64,000 nucleotides of DNA from Anaerolineae bacterium (GTDB lineage: Bacteria > Chloroflexota > Anaerolineae > Aggregatilineales > J027): contig WBUL01000002.1 of the NCBI GenBank assembly GCA_008933735.1, positions 335,937 to 399,936 of the forward strand, given 5' to 3'. A program made the translations under genes and the position numbers. The notes beneath the pieces are model-generated. The model ran no database searches, was not told where the DNA came from, and saw only the letters and a list, made by a program, of their open reading frames with translations. Below are positions 1 through 8,234 of the stretch, in pieces (position 1 is the first letter of the stretch; the number at the start of each line of letters is the position of its first letter).

Positions 1-24
1 AGTCCTGTACGTGAGACAACCCCT

Positions 25-804
25 ATGACTGACATCAAAAAGCAGGTTCAGCAAACTTTTGGCACCCACGCAGAAAATTATGTGACCAGCCCTACCCATG
101 CACGCGGAAAATCGCTCAGCCAGCTTTTAAAAGCGATTCCTCGTCAGCCTGGATGGAAAACCCTGGATATGGCGACAGGGGGCGGGCATACAGCGCTGGC
201 CTGTGCGGAAGAAGGTGCGGCGGTCATAGCCAGCGATCTGACCTTAAAAATGCTGCAAACCGCCCGCCAGTTTATCCGCAAACAAAATCAGAAGGTGTTT
301 TTTGTGCAGCATGATGCCGAGGCAGTACCGTTTCCGGCAGACCATTTTGATCTGGTAACATGCCGCATCGCGCCGCATCATTTCCCCGATGTCCCCCGAT
401 TCGTGCATGAGGCTGCGCGGGTTCTCAAACCAGGTGGGTGGCTGGGGATTGTCGATATTATTTCGCCGGACAAGAAAAAAGCAGCGGACTACTGCAACGC
501 ATTTGAAAAATTACGCGATCCTTCCCATGTATGGGCGTTTCGGCTGAGGGATTGGCGTGCGTTTTTCGAGGAGGCAGGACTAGAAATGACCCACACCGAG
601 GCAGCAGCTTCTGACCAGCAGCTTGGGGTCTGGGCGGCGCGTGTTGGCTGCGATAATGTCACAATCCACCGATTGAGAGCGATGCTTCTGCAAGCGCCAC
701 AGGTCATCAAAGACTGGTATAACGTCAAAACGAGCGAGAACACCCTTGCGGACATTCCCTTTTCGATCCAACAGGCGGTGATGATCGCCCGAAAACGGGA
801 CTAG
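25..804 (+). CDS. Class I SAM-dependent methyltransferase (UbiE/Methyltransf_11-like)
   Basis: A 259-residue protein with a complete class I methyltransferase core. Motif I (LDMATGGGHTA, about residues 46-56) binds S-adenosylmethionine. An acidic strand-2 end (IASDLT), the motif AEAVPFPADHFDLVTCR and a post-motif RVLKPGGWLGIVD follow in the usual order. It should be a soluble cytoplasmic enzyme methylating a small molecule; the substrate cannot be read from the sequence. The start ATG lies only 24 bases from the window edge, so upstream partners are unseen. Its stop overlaps the stop of the convergent FHA gene by 4 bp. The fold is sure, the substrate unknown. Confidence 0.85.
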   Translation: MTDIKKQVQQTFGTHAENYVTSPTHARGKSLSQLLKAIPRQPGWKTLDMATGGGHTALACAEEGAAVIASDLTLKMLQTARQFIRKQNQKVFFVQHDAEAVPFPADHFDLVTCRIAPHHFPDVPRFVHEAARVLKPGGWLGIVDIISPDKKKAADYCNAFEKLRDPSHVWAFRLRDWRAFFEEAGLEMTHTEAAASDQQLGVWAARVGCDNVTIHRLRAMLLQAPQVIKDWYNVKTSENTLADIPFSIQQAVMIARKRD

Positions 805-1223
805 GTATTCTCGAAATAGATCCAACCCCGCAGCGCCCCTAACCGGAACGACTGCCCATTACGAATCGGCACCAGTTCCCCCGGCTTAACCTGTACTTCA
901 TCCAGGAACGTACCGTTGCGTGATGCCAAATCTTCGATAATGATATTTTTATCTACCCGATGCAGCCGCACATGGAGCCGTGAGACCCCTGCTGGAAATC
1001 CACCAAACGGCGCAACGTCAATGTCTGGCTGCTGGCCTGCCTCGGAACGGCGGCCAATAGTCACGCGGTCAATCAGGTCAAATTGGAGTGTTTTCGGACT
1101 GCTTTCAAAAATAATCAGCACCGCATGGGGCGACCCCAACGACGGTTTCTGCTCTGGCGCATGAGATGCCCCTTCCTCAGGGGGCTCAGGGGGAAGATTC
1201 GGGTCAAGAATTTTGGTTTCCAT
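801..1223 (-). CDS. FHA domain protein
   Basis: A 140-residue protein made of a Pro/Glu-rich N-terminal tail (about 30 residues) and one forkhead-associated domain. The FHA signature residues are present: IGRRSE at the start, a SRLHV segment, and LASRNGTFLDE, which in the family forms the phosphothreonine-binding surface. It has no membrane segment or signal peptide, so it is likely a cytoplasmic phospho-reader. The ATG overlaps the 3' end of the upstream alpha/beta hydrolase gene by 20 bp, suggesting translational coupling. Two Ser/Thr kinases and a second FHA-like protein lie elsewhere in the window, so a phosphothreonine circuit is plausible, but no partner is shown. Confidence 0.85.
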   Translation of the reverse strand: METKILDPNLPPEPPEEGASHAPEQKPSLGSPHAVLIIFESSPKTLQFDLIDRVTIGRRSEAGQQPDIDVAPFGGFPAGVSRLHVRLHRVDKNIIIEDLASRNGTFLDEVQVKPGELVPIRNGQSFRLGALRGWIYFENT

Positions 1224-2055
1224 GCACTACTTCCTTTGCCAAAAAATCCAGAATAGCTTTTGCAACGATTTCGGGTTCTTCAACGGGCAAAAGATGGCTC
1301 GTTTTAGGAACAGTCAGGAGAGGAATATCGGGTCGGATGCGACGCCATAGTTTGACAGCGCCTGGATGGAATGCATTGGTATTTTCCCCCGCGATGATTA
1401 GACATGGTACTTGTATTTTAGGCGGATAGCGCCACTCGTCAAGTGGAGGAGTGCGAAAAATCTGCGCTTCCCATTCTTTTGGATACGCCAGTTCAACCCC
1501 GTGCGAATTTGACCTGGTCATATGTTCTGCATACAGATGCACCACTTCGTCTGAGCAGTAACGGAAAAGGGGCTTGCCTCGAAAATAAGCGTAGGCGTCG
1601 TCCAGCGACTCCCATTTGTCCCGTCGTTTGAGCGCACCATCAACTAAGGGCTTTATCAAGTTGATCCCAAAACTTTCGATAAAAAAGGCAACTCGTACCA
1701 CCCATCGCGGGAAAAATACAGGATCAAGCAAGACGACCGCCTGGAAAAGCTCCGGGTGCTCCACCGCAGCCATCAGATTGATGACGCCTCCCATACTGTG
1801 GCCAATCCCAATCACCGGAGCCAGTTTGTGGGCCTGAATTCCGGCCACATAGTCATCAACCATAATATGCCAGGTTTTCATATCAGCAGGATCACTATCT
1901 TGCCACCATGAACGCGGGAGCAGACAGACTTTCCGGTAATCCCCCTCGATGGCATTGACCAACGGCAGGTACATTTCCGGTGGAAAGCCGTTGCCGATTG
2001 AAAAGCTCATGACGGCTTTACCTTGGGTGGTGTATTCATGAAGCGGAAACGTCAT
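1204..2055 (-). CDS. Alpha/beta hydrolase
   Basis: A 283-residue alpha/beta-hydrolase-fold protein. The nucleophile elbow GHSMGG places the catalytic serine at about residue 87, and TSHLLPVEEP near the C-terminus supplies the histidine. The usual acid position after strand beta-7 reads AGENTN, so the aspartate may be supplied elsewhere or be replaced by glutamate. An aromatic cap of roughly 70 residues sits between the core halves. There is no signal peptide, so it is cytoplasmic. It is probably an esterase, lipase-like or C-C hydrolase; the substrate is unknown. It is the first gene of a two-gene unit with the FHA protein, read from an extended -10 promoter just upstream. Confidence 0.85.
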   Translation of the reverse strand: MTFPLHEYTTQGKAVMSFSIGNGFPPEMYLPLVNAIEGDYRKVCLLPRSWWQDSDPADMKTWHIMVDDYVAGIQAHKLAPVIGIGHSMGGVINLMAAVEHPELFQAVVLLDPVFFPRWVVRVAFFIESFGINLIKPLVDGALKRRDKWESLDDAYAYFRGKPLFRYCSDEVVHLYAEHMTRSNSHGVELAYPKEWEAQIFRTPPLDEWRYPPKIQVPCLIIAGENTNAFHPGAVKLWRRIRPDIPLLTVPKTSHLLPVEEPEIVAKAILDFLAKEVVHGNQNS

Positions 2056-2076
2056 CGCACATCCTTTTCACTAAGC

Positions 2077-2105
2077 ATTATAACAAGGCCGTTTTCGTTT
2101 GAAAA
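2077..2105 (-). promoter_or_regulatory. Extended -10 promoter for the hydrolase-FHA unit
   Basis: Read on the minus strand, TTTTCA (2100-2105) and a perfect TATAAT (2077-2082) are 17 bp apart. TGT directly before the -10 gives a TGn extended element. The predicted start near 2070 is about 15 nt from the hydrolase ATG. An AAGGATG ribosome site lies in between. Confidence 0.6.
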
Positions 2106-2198
2106 ACATGACAATGGTAACGCCTGCCGCACTTGCCAGATTCGGTTGAGACATCATCCTACGGTAGACTTGTATGATTTCATGGAAAGGTCAAGGAC

Positions 2199-3182
2199 AT
2201 GGAATATAGTCGTTTAGGTCAAACAGGTTTGCAGGTTTCGCGGATTTGCCTGGGGATGATGAGTTACGGTACGTCCAAATGGCGGCCCTGGGTACTGGAC
2301 GAGGGCGACAGCCGCCCCTTTTTCCAGAAGGCCGTTGAAGCCGGCATCAACTTTTTCGATACCGCCGACATCTATTCGCTGGGGGTAAGCGAGGAATTAA
2401 CTGGAAAATTTGTTAAGGAATTTATTCCTAACCGGGACGAAGTGGTGGTGGCTACCAAAGTCTTTAACCCGATGGGAAGCAAACCGAATCAGGGAGGGCT
2501 TTCCCGCAAGCACATTATGGATGGGATTGATGCTTCGCTGAAACGGCTGCAAATGGACTATGTGGATTTGTACCAGATCCACCGCTGGGACTACCATACG
2601 CCCATTGAAGAAACGATGGAAGCGCTGCATGATGTCGTGAAAGCGGGCAAAGCACGTTATATCGGGGCGTCAAGTATGTACGCCTGGCAGTTCGCAAAAG
2701 CGTTATATACAGCAGACTACCATGGTTGGACGCGCTTCGTCTCGATGCAGAATCACTACAATCTGGTTTACCGGGAAGAAGAACGCGAAATGAATCCCCT
2801 GTGTCTGGCAGAAGGAATCGGCAGCATCCCCTGGAGTCCGCTGGCGCGTGGTTTTCTGACAGGCACTCGTAAGCGCGGCGAGAGCCATGCCACATCCCGC
2901 GCTGAGACGGATGATTTTGCCCATCGTATGTACTACGAAGATAAAGATTTTGATGTGGTAGAGCGCGTCGTTGAGCTGGCGAACGCACGCGGTGTGAAAC
3001 CTGCTCAGATCGCCTTAGCCTGGGTGCTGCATAAACCCGTTGTGAACGCCCCCATCATCGGGGCGACCAAAATGCACCACCTTGATGAAGCAATTACGGC
3101 ACTGGACATCAAGCTCTCAGAGGACGACATGAAATATCTGGAGGAACTCTACCAGCCCCACCCGATTCTGGGTCACAGCTAA
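2199..3182 (+). CDS. Aldo/keto reductase
   Basis: A 327-residue NAD(P)H-dependent oxidoreductase of the aldo/keto reductase superfamily, close to the YajO/general-stress subgroup. The catalytic tetrad is visible in order: Asp in FDTADIY, Tyr in the same motif, Lys in VVATKVF and His in QIHRWD. The late cofactor-binding segment (IPWSPLARGFLTG and IIGATKMHHLDEAI) is intact. Length and TIM-barrel order are normal. AAGG sits 8 bases before the ATG. It is transcribed divergently from the hydrolase across about 140 bp. It is a soluble enzyme reducing an aldehyde or ketone; the physiological substrate is unknown. Confidence 0.9.
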   Translation: MEYSRLGQTGLQVSRICLGMMSYGTSKWRPWVLDEGDSRPFFQKAVEAGINFFDTADIYSLGVSEELTGKFVKEFIPNRDEVVVATKVFNPMGSKPNQGGLSRKHIMDGIDASLKRLQMDYVDLYQIHRWDYHTPIEETMEALHDVVKAGKARYIGASSMYAWQFAKALYTADYHGWTRFVSMQNHYNLVYREEEREMNPLCLAEGIGSIPWSPLARGFLTGTRKRGESHATSRAETDDFAHRMYYEDKDFDVVERVVELANARGVKPAQIALAWVLHKPVVNAPIIGATKMHHLDEAITALDIKLSEDDMKYLEELYQPHPILGHS

Positions 3183-3235
3183 ATGGGCGATAGGCATGAC
3201 GTTTTCTGTGGCTTATCGATGAGGGCCTATCACTG

Positions 3236-3547
3236 CTACCCCTGCGAGAATTTGTCACCCCGATTCTGGAATATCGGCTTTTGGGGATGACACAGGAAGG
3301 TATTGCTCAGGAAAAACAACCGGAAGAGGAACGCTTTTGGTTCCCCGAAGTCGTTGAACCTTTGGAAGGAATCCAAAAGCGTTTCTACGTTATTACCGCA
3401 GCTCACTTCAACAATTGAGCAGGCTCGATAACTTTCAATATCATTCGGTGGTGTGCTGAGCAGTGTAAACAAGGCACCGAAGTCCCTGCCGCGTTCAACC
3501 GCCTGAAGACTCCGGAGTGCTTTCTGCTTCTCCATTGAGGGCATCAA
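3236..3547 (-). CDS. Doubtful small ORF, no recognised family
   Basis: An open frame of up to 103 codons lies in the 310-bp gap after the aldo/keto reductase gene, overlapping the 3' end of the HEAT-repeat gene by 53 bp. The translation has no family signature and is Phe- and Cys-rich late on. It also runs across an 11-bp inverted repeat, which favours non-coding sequence. An internal ATG 12 bases in would give a slightly shorter product. It is listed only because nothing else explains this gap. It is more likely non-coding than real. Confidence 0.2.
   Translation of the reverse strand: MMPSMEKQKALRSLQAVERGRDFGALFTLLSTPPNDIESYRACSIVEVSCGNNVETLLDSFQRFNDFGEPKAFLFRLFFLSNTFLCHPQKPIFQNRGDKFSQG
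3330..3383. repeat. Inverted repeat / long hairpin
   Basis: An 11-bp arm AACGCTTTTGG (3330-3340) is repeated in perfect reverse complement at 3373-3383. The stem can continue through TTCC/GGAA (3341-3344 with 3364-3367) past a small bulge. A second 7-bp repeat (GATAGGC 3189-3195, GCCTATC 3225-3231) lies just upstream. It could be a terminator region or an RNA structure; there is no long U tract. Confidence 0.4.
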
Positions 3548-4454
3548 GTTCGGCTTGAATTTCAGACGCCGCTGGATTTGCCAGATTAAACCCTGCTACG
3601 ATAGCGCTGCTCATATTCATGTAGTCCGGCCATTCGGCAGGATTAATGGTCTCTTTGCCAGAACACTGAGCATCAATGCCTGCCTGAATAGTATTTAGTC
3701 GATCATCTGTCAGAAGGACTCTTTCCACCAACAGATTTTTCCCTTCCAGCGTCGGCTCATCGACGGTCAGCCAGTCGGGGGGCGCAGACCAGCTAACCTC
3801 TTTCAGAGTTTTGCAGTCCAGGGTGATGACTCCGGTCGGTGTCTGGCAGTTACTCGCTGGGTCAAAGGCCAAAACCTCACAGTATTCTAACAGCGCAGCC
3901 TGTTGATCCTGGACAATATTTTGCATTTCGGCCAATGCTTCCTCGGTATCATCCGGGGTTTTATCCAGAATTTCCCGCAGCACTACTGCCAATCCAGCTA
4001 TCGCAATGGTGAGCGCCAGATACAGAATAATGCGGAACATCCGACGGCGGCGGCGGGCGATTTTCTTAGCCTTAAGCTCAGCGGCTTCTTTCTCTTCCCG
4101 CACTTTCTGAAGTCGTTTTTCGTAGTTCCATTCGTCATCCGTCAGCGTCAGCTCACGCTGCTTTAACATTCGTTCCTGCGCCAACGTCGGCCAGTCAAAT
4201 TTCTCTTGCGCCATTTGTGCCTTCATGACGGCTTTTTTCCGATCCAGTTCGCGCTGCTGTAGGGTGGATAAGGTCCGCACCGCTTTGTTGGCCAGGTCGC
4301 GTACTTTAGGATGCTGATCCAGGGTAGCTACCTTGTCCAGTGCTTCGATGAGCTCGATGTTGCCTGTCTTCCCCAGTGCAAGCACGGCTTCGTAGCGCAC
4401 TTTGGGGTCTTTATGTTCCAGTCTTTTGAGGAGTCTTCGGGTTTTGCGATCCAT
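3495..4454 (-). CDS. HEAT-repeat protein with one membrane segment
   Basis: The product is 319 residues if read from the ATG at 4454, which has AAAGGTG at a good distance; an in-frame extension to 4568 lacks such a site. Residues 1-65 form two HEAT/armadillo-like helical pairs (LEHKDPKVRYEAVLALGK). A charged, probably coiled region (about 65-130) rich in Lys, Arg and Glu follows, then a single transmembrane helix (IILYLALTIAIAGLAVVL). The C-terminal domain of about 160 residues is acidic, contains three or four Cys, and ends in a disordered tail. The topology suggests a cytoplasmic scaffold facing an extracytoplasmic domain. The function is unknown. Confidence 0.75.
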   Translation of the reverse strand: MDRKTRRLLKRLEHKDPKVRYEAVLALGKTGNIELIEALDKVATLDQHPKVRDLANKAVRTLSTLQQRELDRKKAVMKAQMAQEKFDWPTLAQERMLKQRELTLTDDEWNYEKRLQKVREEKEAAELKAKKIARRRRRMFRIILYLALTIAIAGLAVVLREILDKTPDDTEEALAEMQNIVQDQQAALLEYCEVLAFDPASNCQTPTGVITLDCKTLKEVSWSAPPDWLTVDEPTLEGKNLLVERVLLTDDRLNTIQAGIDAQCSGKETINPAEWPDYMNMSSAIVAGFNLANPAASEIQAELDALNGEAESTPESSGG

Positions 4455-4509
4455 GAATAAGCACCTTTCATAAAAACGAAATAAAAAGTGAGAATAAGCT
4501 GAAGATTTA

Positions 4510-4538
4510 ATTATATTCTCCCCTGTTAGCGTTGGCAC
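4510..4538 (-). promoter_or_regulatory. Promoter of the HEAT-repeat gene
   Basis: On the minus strand a perfect TATAAT (4510-4515) lies 17 bp from GTGCCA (4533-4538), a 4/6 match to the -35 consensus. Transcription would start near 4503, about 50 nt before the ATG. Confidence 0.5.
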
Positions 4539-4561
4539 TTTTCCGTTATATTTGTCTAAAA

Positions 4562-4591
4562 TGCACAAAAATCAGAGTTCTGATTTATACT
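4562..4591 (+). promoter_or_regulatory. gdh promoter with embedded 18-bp palindrome
   Basis: TGCACA (4562-4567) and TATACT (4586-4591) are 18 bp apart, a reasonable sigma-70-type promoter about 30 bases from the glutamate dehydrogenase ATG. The spacer is almost exactly filled by a perfect palindrome, AAATCAGA-GT-TCTGATTT (4569-4586), which also touches the -10. This is a typical place for a repressor operator. The binding protein is unknown. Confidence 0.6.
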
Positions 4592-4620
4592 ATTTGTACA
4601 ATCGACAAGGAGAAACACAT

Positions 4621-5904
4621 ATGGCTGTCCCCTCGTATGAGGCGCCAACCCATCAAGATACAGCCTATCAAACCGCACTGGAACAGTTTGATCGAGCTGC
4701 CTACTATGTAGATGCTCCCGCAGATTACCTCGAAATCCTGAAATACCCTGCGAGGGAATTGACCGCGAACTTCCCCGTTCGACGTGATGACGGCACTATC
4801 GAAATGTTTACGGGGTATCGTGTTCATCACAACATTACGCTTGGCCCGACCAAAGGCGGTATCCGCTATGCAGCCGACGTGACCCTGGATGAGGTGCGGG
4901 CGCTGGCCATGTGGATGACCTGGAAGTGTGCTCTGGTACAGCTCCCCTTCGGCGGCGCAAAAGGCGGCGTCGTCGTTGATCCGAAAACTTTGAGCCTTGC
5001 CGAAAACGAACGCCTGACTCGCCGCTACACAGCGGAAATGGTCAAGATGTTCAGCGAACATGCTGACATCCCTGCCCCGGACATGGGAACCAATGCTCAA
5101 ACTATGGCCTGGATCATGGATACTTACTCCATGAACGTAGGACATTCGGTTCCTGCCATTGTCACCGGAAAGCCGCTGAATCTGGGCGGCAGCGAAGGTC
5201 GAACCGAGGCAACCGGACGCGGCGTCATCATTGCAATGGAAGAAGCCCTTAAGCGGATTGACCGCTATGACCCGACAAATACCAAAGTGGTGATCCAAGG
5301 GTTCGGGAATGTTGGCTCGCACGCAGCCTTGATTGCCTCTGAACTCGGTTATAACGTGGTCGCCGTCAGCGATATAAGCGGCGGCGTGTACAATCCGAAC
5401 GGGTTAGATATCAAGAAGCTGTTTGACTTCTGTTTCCATGGAGGTCAGTTGAAAGATTACAAAGACTCCAGTCTGGATCACGTCACTAACCGTGAACTTC
5501 TGACCCTCCCATGTGATGTCCTCGCTCCGTCCGCTTTGCAAAGCCAGGTGACACCTGAAGTCGCCCCCTATGTTAAAGCCAACCTGATTGTTGAAGGTGC
5601 CAACGGTCCCACCACCCCCGACGCAGACGATATTTTAAATGATCGTAACATTCTGGTGGTGCCGGATATTCTGGCGAACGCGGGCGGCGTGATTGTCTCG
5701 TACTTTGAATGGGTACAGGGCTTGCAGAGCTATTTCTGGGATTTGGACGAAATCAATCGCCGACTTGCACGCATCATGACCAAGTCTTATGACAATGTCC
5801 AGGTGATTGCCGAAGAAAACAAGATCACACTGCGGACAGCCGCTCAGGTTGCCGCGATCAGCCGCGTGGTAAAGGCTTTGATGACTCGCGGCATTTATCC
5901 CTAA
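4621..5904 (+). CDS. gdhA: Glutamate dehydrogenase (Glu/Leu/Phe/Val family)
   Basis: A 427-residue enzyme that interconverts glutamate and 2-oxoglutarate plus ammonia. The N-terminal substrate domain carries the family segment PTKGGIRYAADV and the catalytic lysine in LPFGGAKGG; PAPDMGTN follows. The C-terminal Rossmann domain has the dinucleotide motif GFGNVG and ends with the expected helices. The hexameric short-form length is normal. The start at 4621 is chosen because AAGGAGA lies 8 bases upstream; an in-frame extension to 4552 would run through the promoter. It is a single-gene unit ending in a clear terminator. NAD or NADP preference is not decided. Confidence 0.95.
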   Translation: MAVPSYEAPTHQDTAYQTALEQFDRAAYYVDAPADYLEILKYPARELTANFPVRRDDGTIEMFTGYRVHHNITLGPTKGGIRYAADVTLDEVRALAMWMTWKCALVQLPFGGAKGGVVVDPKTLSLAENERLTRRYTAEMVKMFSEHADIPAPDMGTNAQTMAWIMDTYSMNVGHSVPAIVTGKPLNLGGSEGRTEATGRGVIIAMEEALKRIDRYDPTNTKVVIQGFGNVGSHAALIASELGYNVVAVSDISGGVYNPNGLDIKKLFDFCFHGGQLKDYKDSSLDHVTNRELLTLPCDVLAPSALQSQVTPEVAPYVKANLIVEGANGPTTPDADDILNDRNILVVPDILANAGGVIVSYFEWVQGLQSYFWDLDEINRRLARIMTKSYDNVQVIAEENKITLRTAAQVAAISRVVKALMTRGIYP

Positions 5905-5924
5905 GAATTGCCTATGTGAAAATG

Positions 5925-5954
5925 AGTGGCAGGTGTTCTGACCTGCCACTTTTT
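5925..5954. terminator. Terminator between gdhA and cobU (bidirectional)
   Basis: A perfect 10-bp stem AGTGGCAGGT / ACCTGCCACT with a 6-nt loop is followed by TTTTT on the plus strand. Read from the minus strand it ends in CATTTTC, so it may also stop the cob transcript, whose last codon abuts it. Confidence 0.8.
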
Positions 5955-6504
5955 ATGGGTACGGCTTTAAGCGCCAGGGCAGCCCTGCGACCATCAATAT
6001 CACTTCATCCGCTGCCTGCGCGATTTTCTGATTAGCTTTACCCAGCTCATCCCGGAAAAATCGGCCCAATTTTGTTGGTGGCACAACCCCCATACCCACC
6101 TCATTGCTCACGATCAGCCAGACTGCTGAAGAATGCTCGTAAGTTCCCAGCAGCAGGTCAATTTCCTGCATGATTGCAGCGGCTGCATCTTCCTGTGGAG
6201 CGTCATCCGGTAGTTGCATCAGGGCATTCGCCGCGAGCAGGGTGAGACAGTCCAGAATCAGCAGTTCATATTCACCGGAAAAATGCTTAATTGCCCCACC
6301 GACTCCAAGCGGTACCTCTAACGTGTGCCACGCTGCTGGTCGTGTTTCACGGTGATGAGCAATACGTGTCTGCATTTCGTCGTCAAATGCCTGGGCAGTT
6401 GCCACAAACAGGACTTTCCTGGCATGTTCACGCGCATAACCTTCAACGAACTGGCTTTTGCCGCTTCTCGCCCCTCCAAGAACAAAGACCAGCTTTTTGC
6501 TCAT
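5953..6504 (-). CDS. cobU: Adenosylcobinamide kinase / cobinamide-phosphate guanylyltransferase
   Basis: A 183-residue bifunctional enzyme that phosphorylates adenosylcobinamide and transfers GMP to give adenosylcobinamide-GDP. It starts with the Walker A loop GGARSGKS. The conserved RIAHHRETRP segment contains the histidine that carries the guanylyl group. ILDCLTLL (Walker B-like) and SNEVGMGVVP are also present. The ATG overlaps the cobS stop as ATGA; an upstream in-frame start is less likely. It is the last gene of the cobT-cobS-cobU run. With both partners adjacent, the assignment is firm. Confidence 0.93.
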   Translation of the reverse strand: MSKKLVFVLGGARSGKSQFVEGYAREHARKVLFVATAQAFDDEMQTRIAHHRETRPAAWHTLEVPLGVGGAIKHFSGEYELLILDCLTLLAANALMQLPDDAPQEDAAAAIMQEIDLLLGTYEHSSAVWLIVSNEVGMGVVPPTKLGRFFRDELGKANQKIAQAADEVILMVAGLPWRLKPYP

Positions 6505-7208
6505 ACAACCGCCAGAAAAATCAGGCAAATCAGTTCGGTCAGTTCACACAGCCAGCCATACACATCCCCGGTCAAGCCGCCGCCGAGACGTTTTGCCGCC
6601 CAGCGTCCTGCGAGGGCAACTGTGAGCGGTGCGGCAAGAATCGTGAGGACAGCGGGCCAGCCGGATAACACGGCGATAAACACACCTGAAAAAATCGCAG
6701 TCGTCACTTGAGGCGGCTCCAGACCATTCCGAAAATAACTGCCAATGCCAGACGCACGCGCAGGATGGAAAAACCGGGCCGCCAATACCATCGCCAGCCG
6801 TCCAGTGACCGGGGGCAGCACCAGCAGCAGCGGTTCGACCATCCCGATGGTCATCCATTTGCCCAGCAGGAGTATCACCAGCCCAACCACGCCCCACATC
6901 CCCGCCCGCGAATCCTTCATGATAGCCAGCCGCTTTTCCGGGGTTGTGGTCGCAAATAACCCGTCGCAGGCATCCCCAAACCCGTCCAGGTGCAGGCCAC
7001 CTGTAATCACAATCCATCCCAGCAGTGTCAAAAACGCCGACAATTCCTTGTGAATTTCAACAGCACGAATCCCAGCCAGCATCAGACCAATCACCAGGCC
7101 GACCAGGGGGAAATATGCAAAAATTCGTCCCGGTTTGGCAGGCTGATGCTCCTGCGCGACTGGGATAACTGTGAGAAAGGCAAACGCACCTAAAATATCG
7201 GTTATCAT
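6501..7208 (-). CDS. cobS: Adenosylcobinamide-GDP ribazoletransferase
   Basis: A 235-residue integral membrane protein with about six hydrophobic helices. It joins adenosylcobinamide-GDP to alpha-ribazole (phosphate), the final step of cobalamin assembly. The family signature GGLHLDGFGDACDGLFA, with its metal-binding aspartates, is at about residues 50-67, followed by KDSRAGMWGVVGL. It overlaps cobT upstream and cobU downstream by ATGA, indicating strict translational coupling. The length is slightly short of the usual 245-260 residues, but no core segment is missing. Confidence 0.93.
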   Translation of the reverse strand: MITDILGAFAFLTVIPVAQEHQPAKPGRIFAYFPLVGLVIGLMLAGIRAVEIHKELSAFLTLLGWIVITGGLHLDGFGDACDGLFATTTPEKRLAIMKDSRAGMWGVVGLVILLLGKWMTIGMVEPLLLVLPPVTGRLAMVLAARFFHPARASGIGSYFRNGLEPPQVTTAIFSGVFIAVLSGWPAVLTILAAPLTVALAGRWAAKRLGGGLTGDVYGWLCELTELICLIFLAVV

Positions 7209-8230
7209 GCTGGGCCACTGACTCCTGCATCGTGAAAAGTCGCCATTTCCTGTAAGGTACGCATCGCCGCTTCGATCATCGGCAGTGCCAGCACCGCCCC
7301 TGTGCCCTCTCCCAATCGCAAGTTCAGATCCATGAGCGGAGCCAGACCCAGTGCGTCGAGTGCAATTTGATGCCCCGGCTCAACGCTGCAATGGCTGGCA
7401 ATCAGATAACCTTTTACAGCCGGAACAAGATGCACTGCAAGAAGCGCCGCCGCTGTGCAAATCACGCCATCCACCACTACAGGGAGTCGGTGAGAGGCGG
7501 CGCCAATCATCAAACCCGCCATCGCACCAATTTCAAACCCACCGACCATTTGCAGTACATTGTCCTTTGTTGGGTGATGATATTCCAGCGCATCCTCTAT
7601 CACCTGGATTTTATGACGAAGCGCGGTATCATCCACCCCCGTTCCACGTCCCGTGAGTAGAGAGACGGGCTGCCCGGTCAGTACTGCAATCATAGCGCTA
7701 GCCACCGTCGTGTTGCCGATCCCCATTTCGCCAACGCACAAAATATCCAGCGGCAGTTCCGAATGCAGCACATCCAGCCCAATCTGAAGCGACTGATCCG
7801 CCTGTTCCGGGGTCATGGCGGGCTCATGGCTAAAATCTCTTGTCCCATAGGCGATCTTTCGTTTGACCAGATAATGATGATCGGGCAAATCGCCTGCGAC
7901 ACCAGTATCAACGACCGTTACGCGGGCATTCATTTGCCGCGCCAGCACATTCACCGCTGCACCGCCGCGTAGAAAATTGAGCACCATCTGCCGGGTAACT
8001 TCCTGCGGATAGGCACTGACGCCCTGCGCTGTAATGCCATGATCGCCCGCACAGACCACCACAACACGTTTTTCTGGCAGCCACTGAATATCTCCGGTCA
8101 TTCCGGCCAACCGGATCGACAGCGCTTCAAGGCGGCCTAAAGCTCCGGCGGGTTTGGTCAAAAGCGCCTGCCGCTCGGCGGCTAACTGCTTTGCCTTTTC
8201 ATCAAGCGGAGGGATATACGGAAGTTCCAT
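7205..8230 (-). CDS. cobT: Nicotinate-nucleotide-dimethylbenzimidazole phosphoribosyltransferase
   Basis: A 341-residue enzyme that makes alpha-ribazole phosphate from a lower-ligand base and nicotinate mononucleotide. Recognisable blocks are VVCAGDHGITAQGVSAYP, the GGAAVNVLAR segment, EMGIGNTT, and a C-terminal LRLGEGTGAVLALP that contains the catalytic glutamate. The start MELPYIPP at 8230 is preferred; an in-frame extension of 20 residues runs into the preceding gene. It begins 4 bp after the stop of the GT39-like gene and ends in an ATGA overlap with cobS. No bluB or corrin-ring gene is nearby, which points to salvage of cobinamide, although distant genes cannot be excluded. Confidence 0.95.
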   Translation of the reverse strand: MELPYIPPLDEKAKQLAAERQALLTKPAGALGRLEALSIRLAGMTGDIQWLPEKRVVVVCAGDHGITAQGVSAYPQEVTRQMVLNFLRGGAAVNVLARQMNARVTVVDTGVAGDLPDHHYLVKRKIAYGTRDFSHEPAMTPEQADQSLQIGLDVLHSELPLDILCVGEMGIGNTTVASAMIAVLTGQPVSLLTGRGTGVDDTALRHKIQVIEDALEYHHPTKDNVLQMVGGFEIGAMAGLMIGAASHRLPVVVDGVICTAAALLAVHLVPAVKGYLIASHCSVEPGHQIALDALGLAPLMDLNLRLGEGTGAVLALPMIEAAMRTLQEMATFHDAGVSGPA

Positions 8231-8234
8231 AGAT

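Noticed and set aside
4552..4620. Earlier start for glutamate dehydrogenase at 4552
   Set aside because: It would translate through the promoter and palindrome; AAGGAGA is correctly placed for 4621.
4585..5322. 245-codon open frame opposite glutamate dehydrogenase
   Set aside because: Runs through the gdh promoter and coding region; no protein features.
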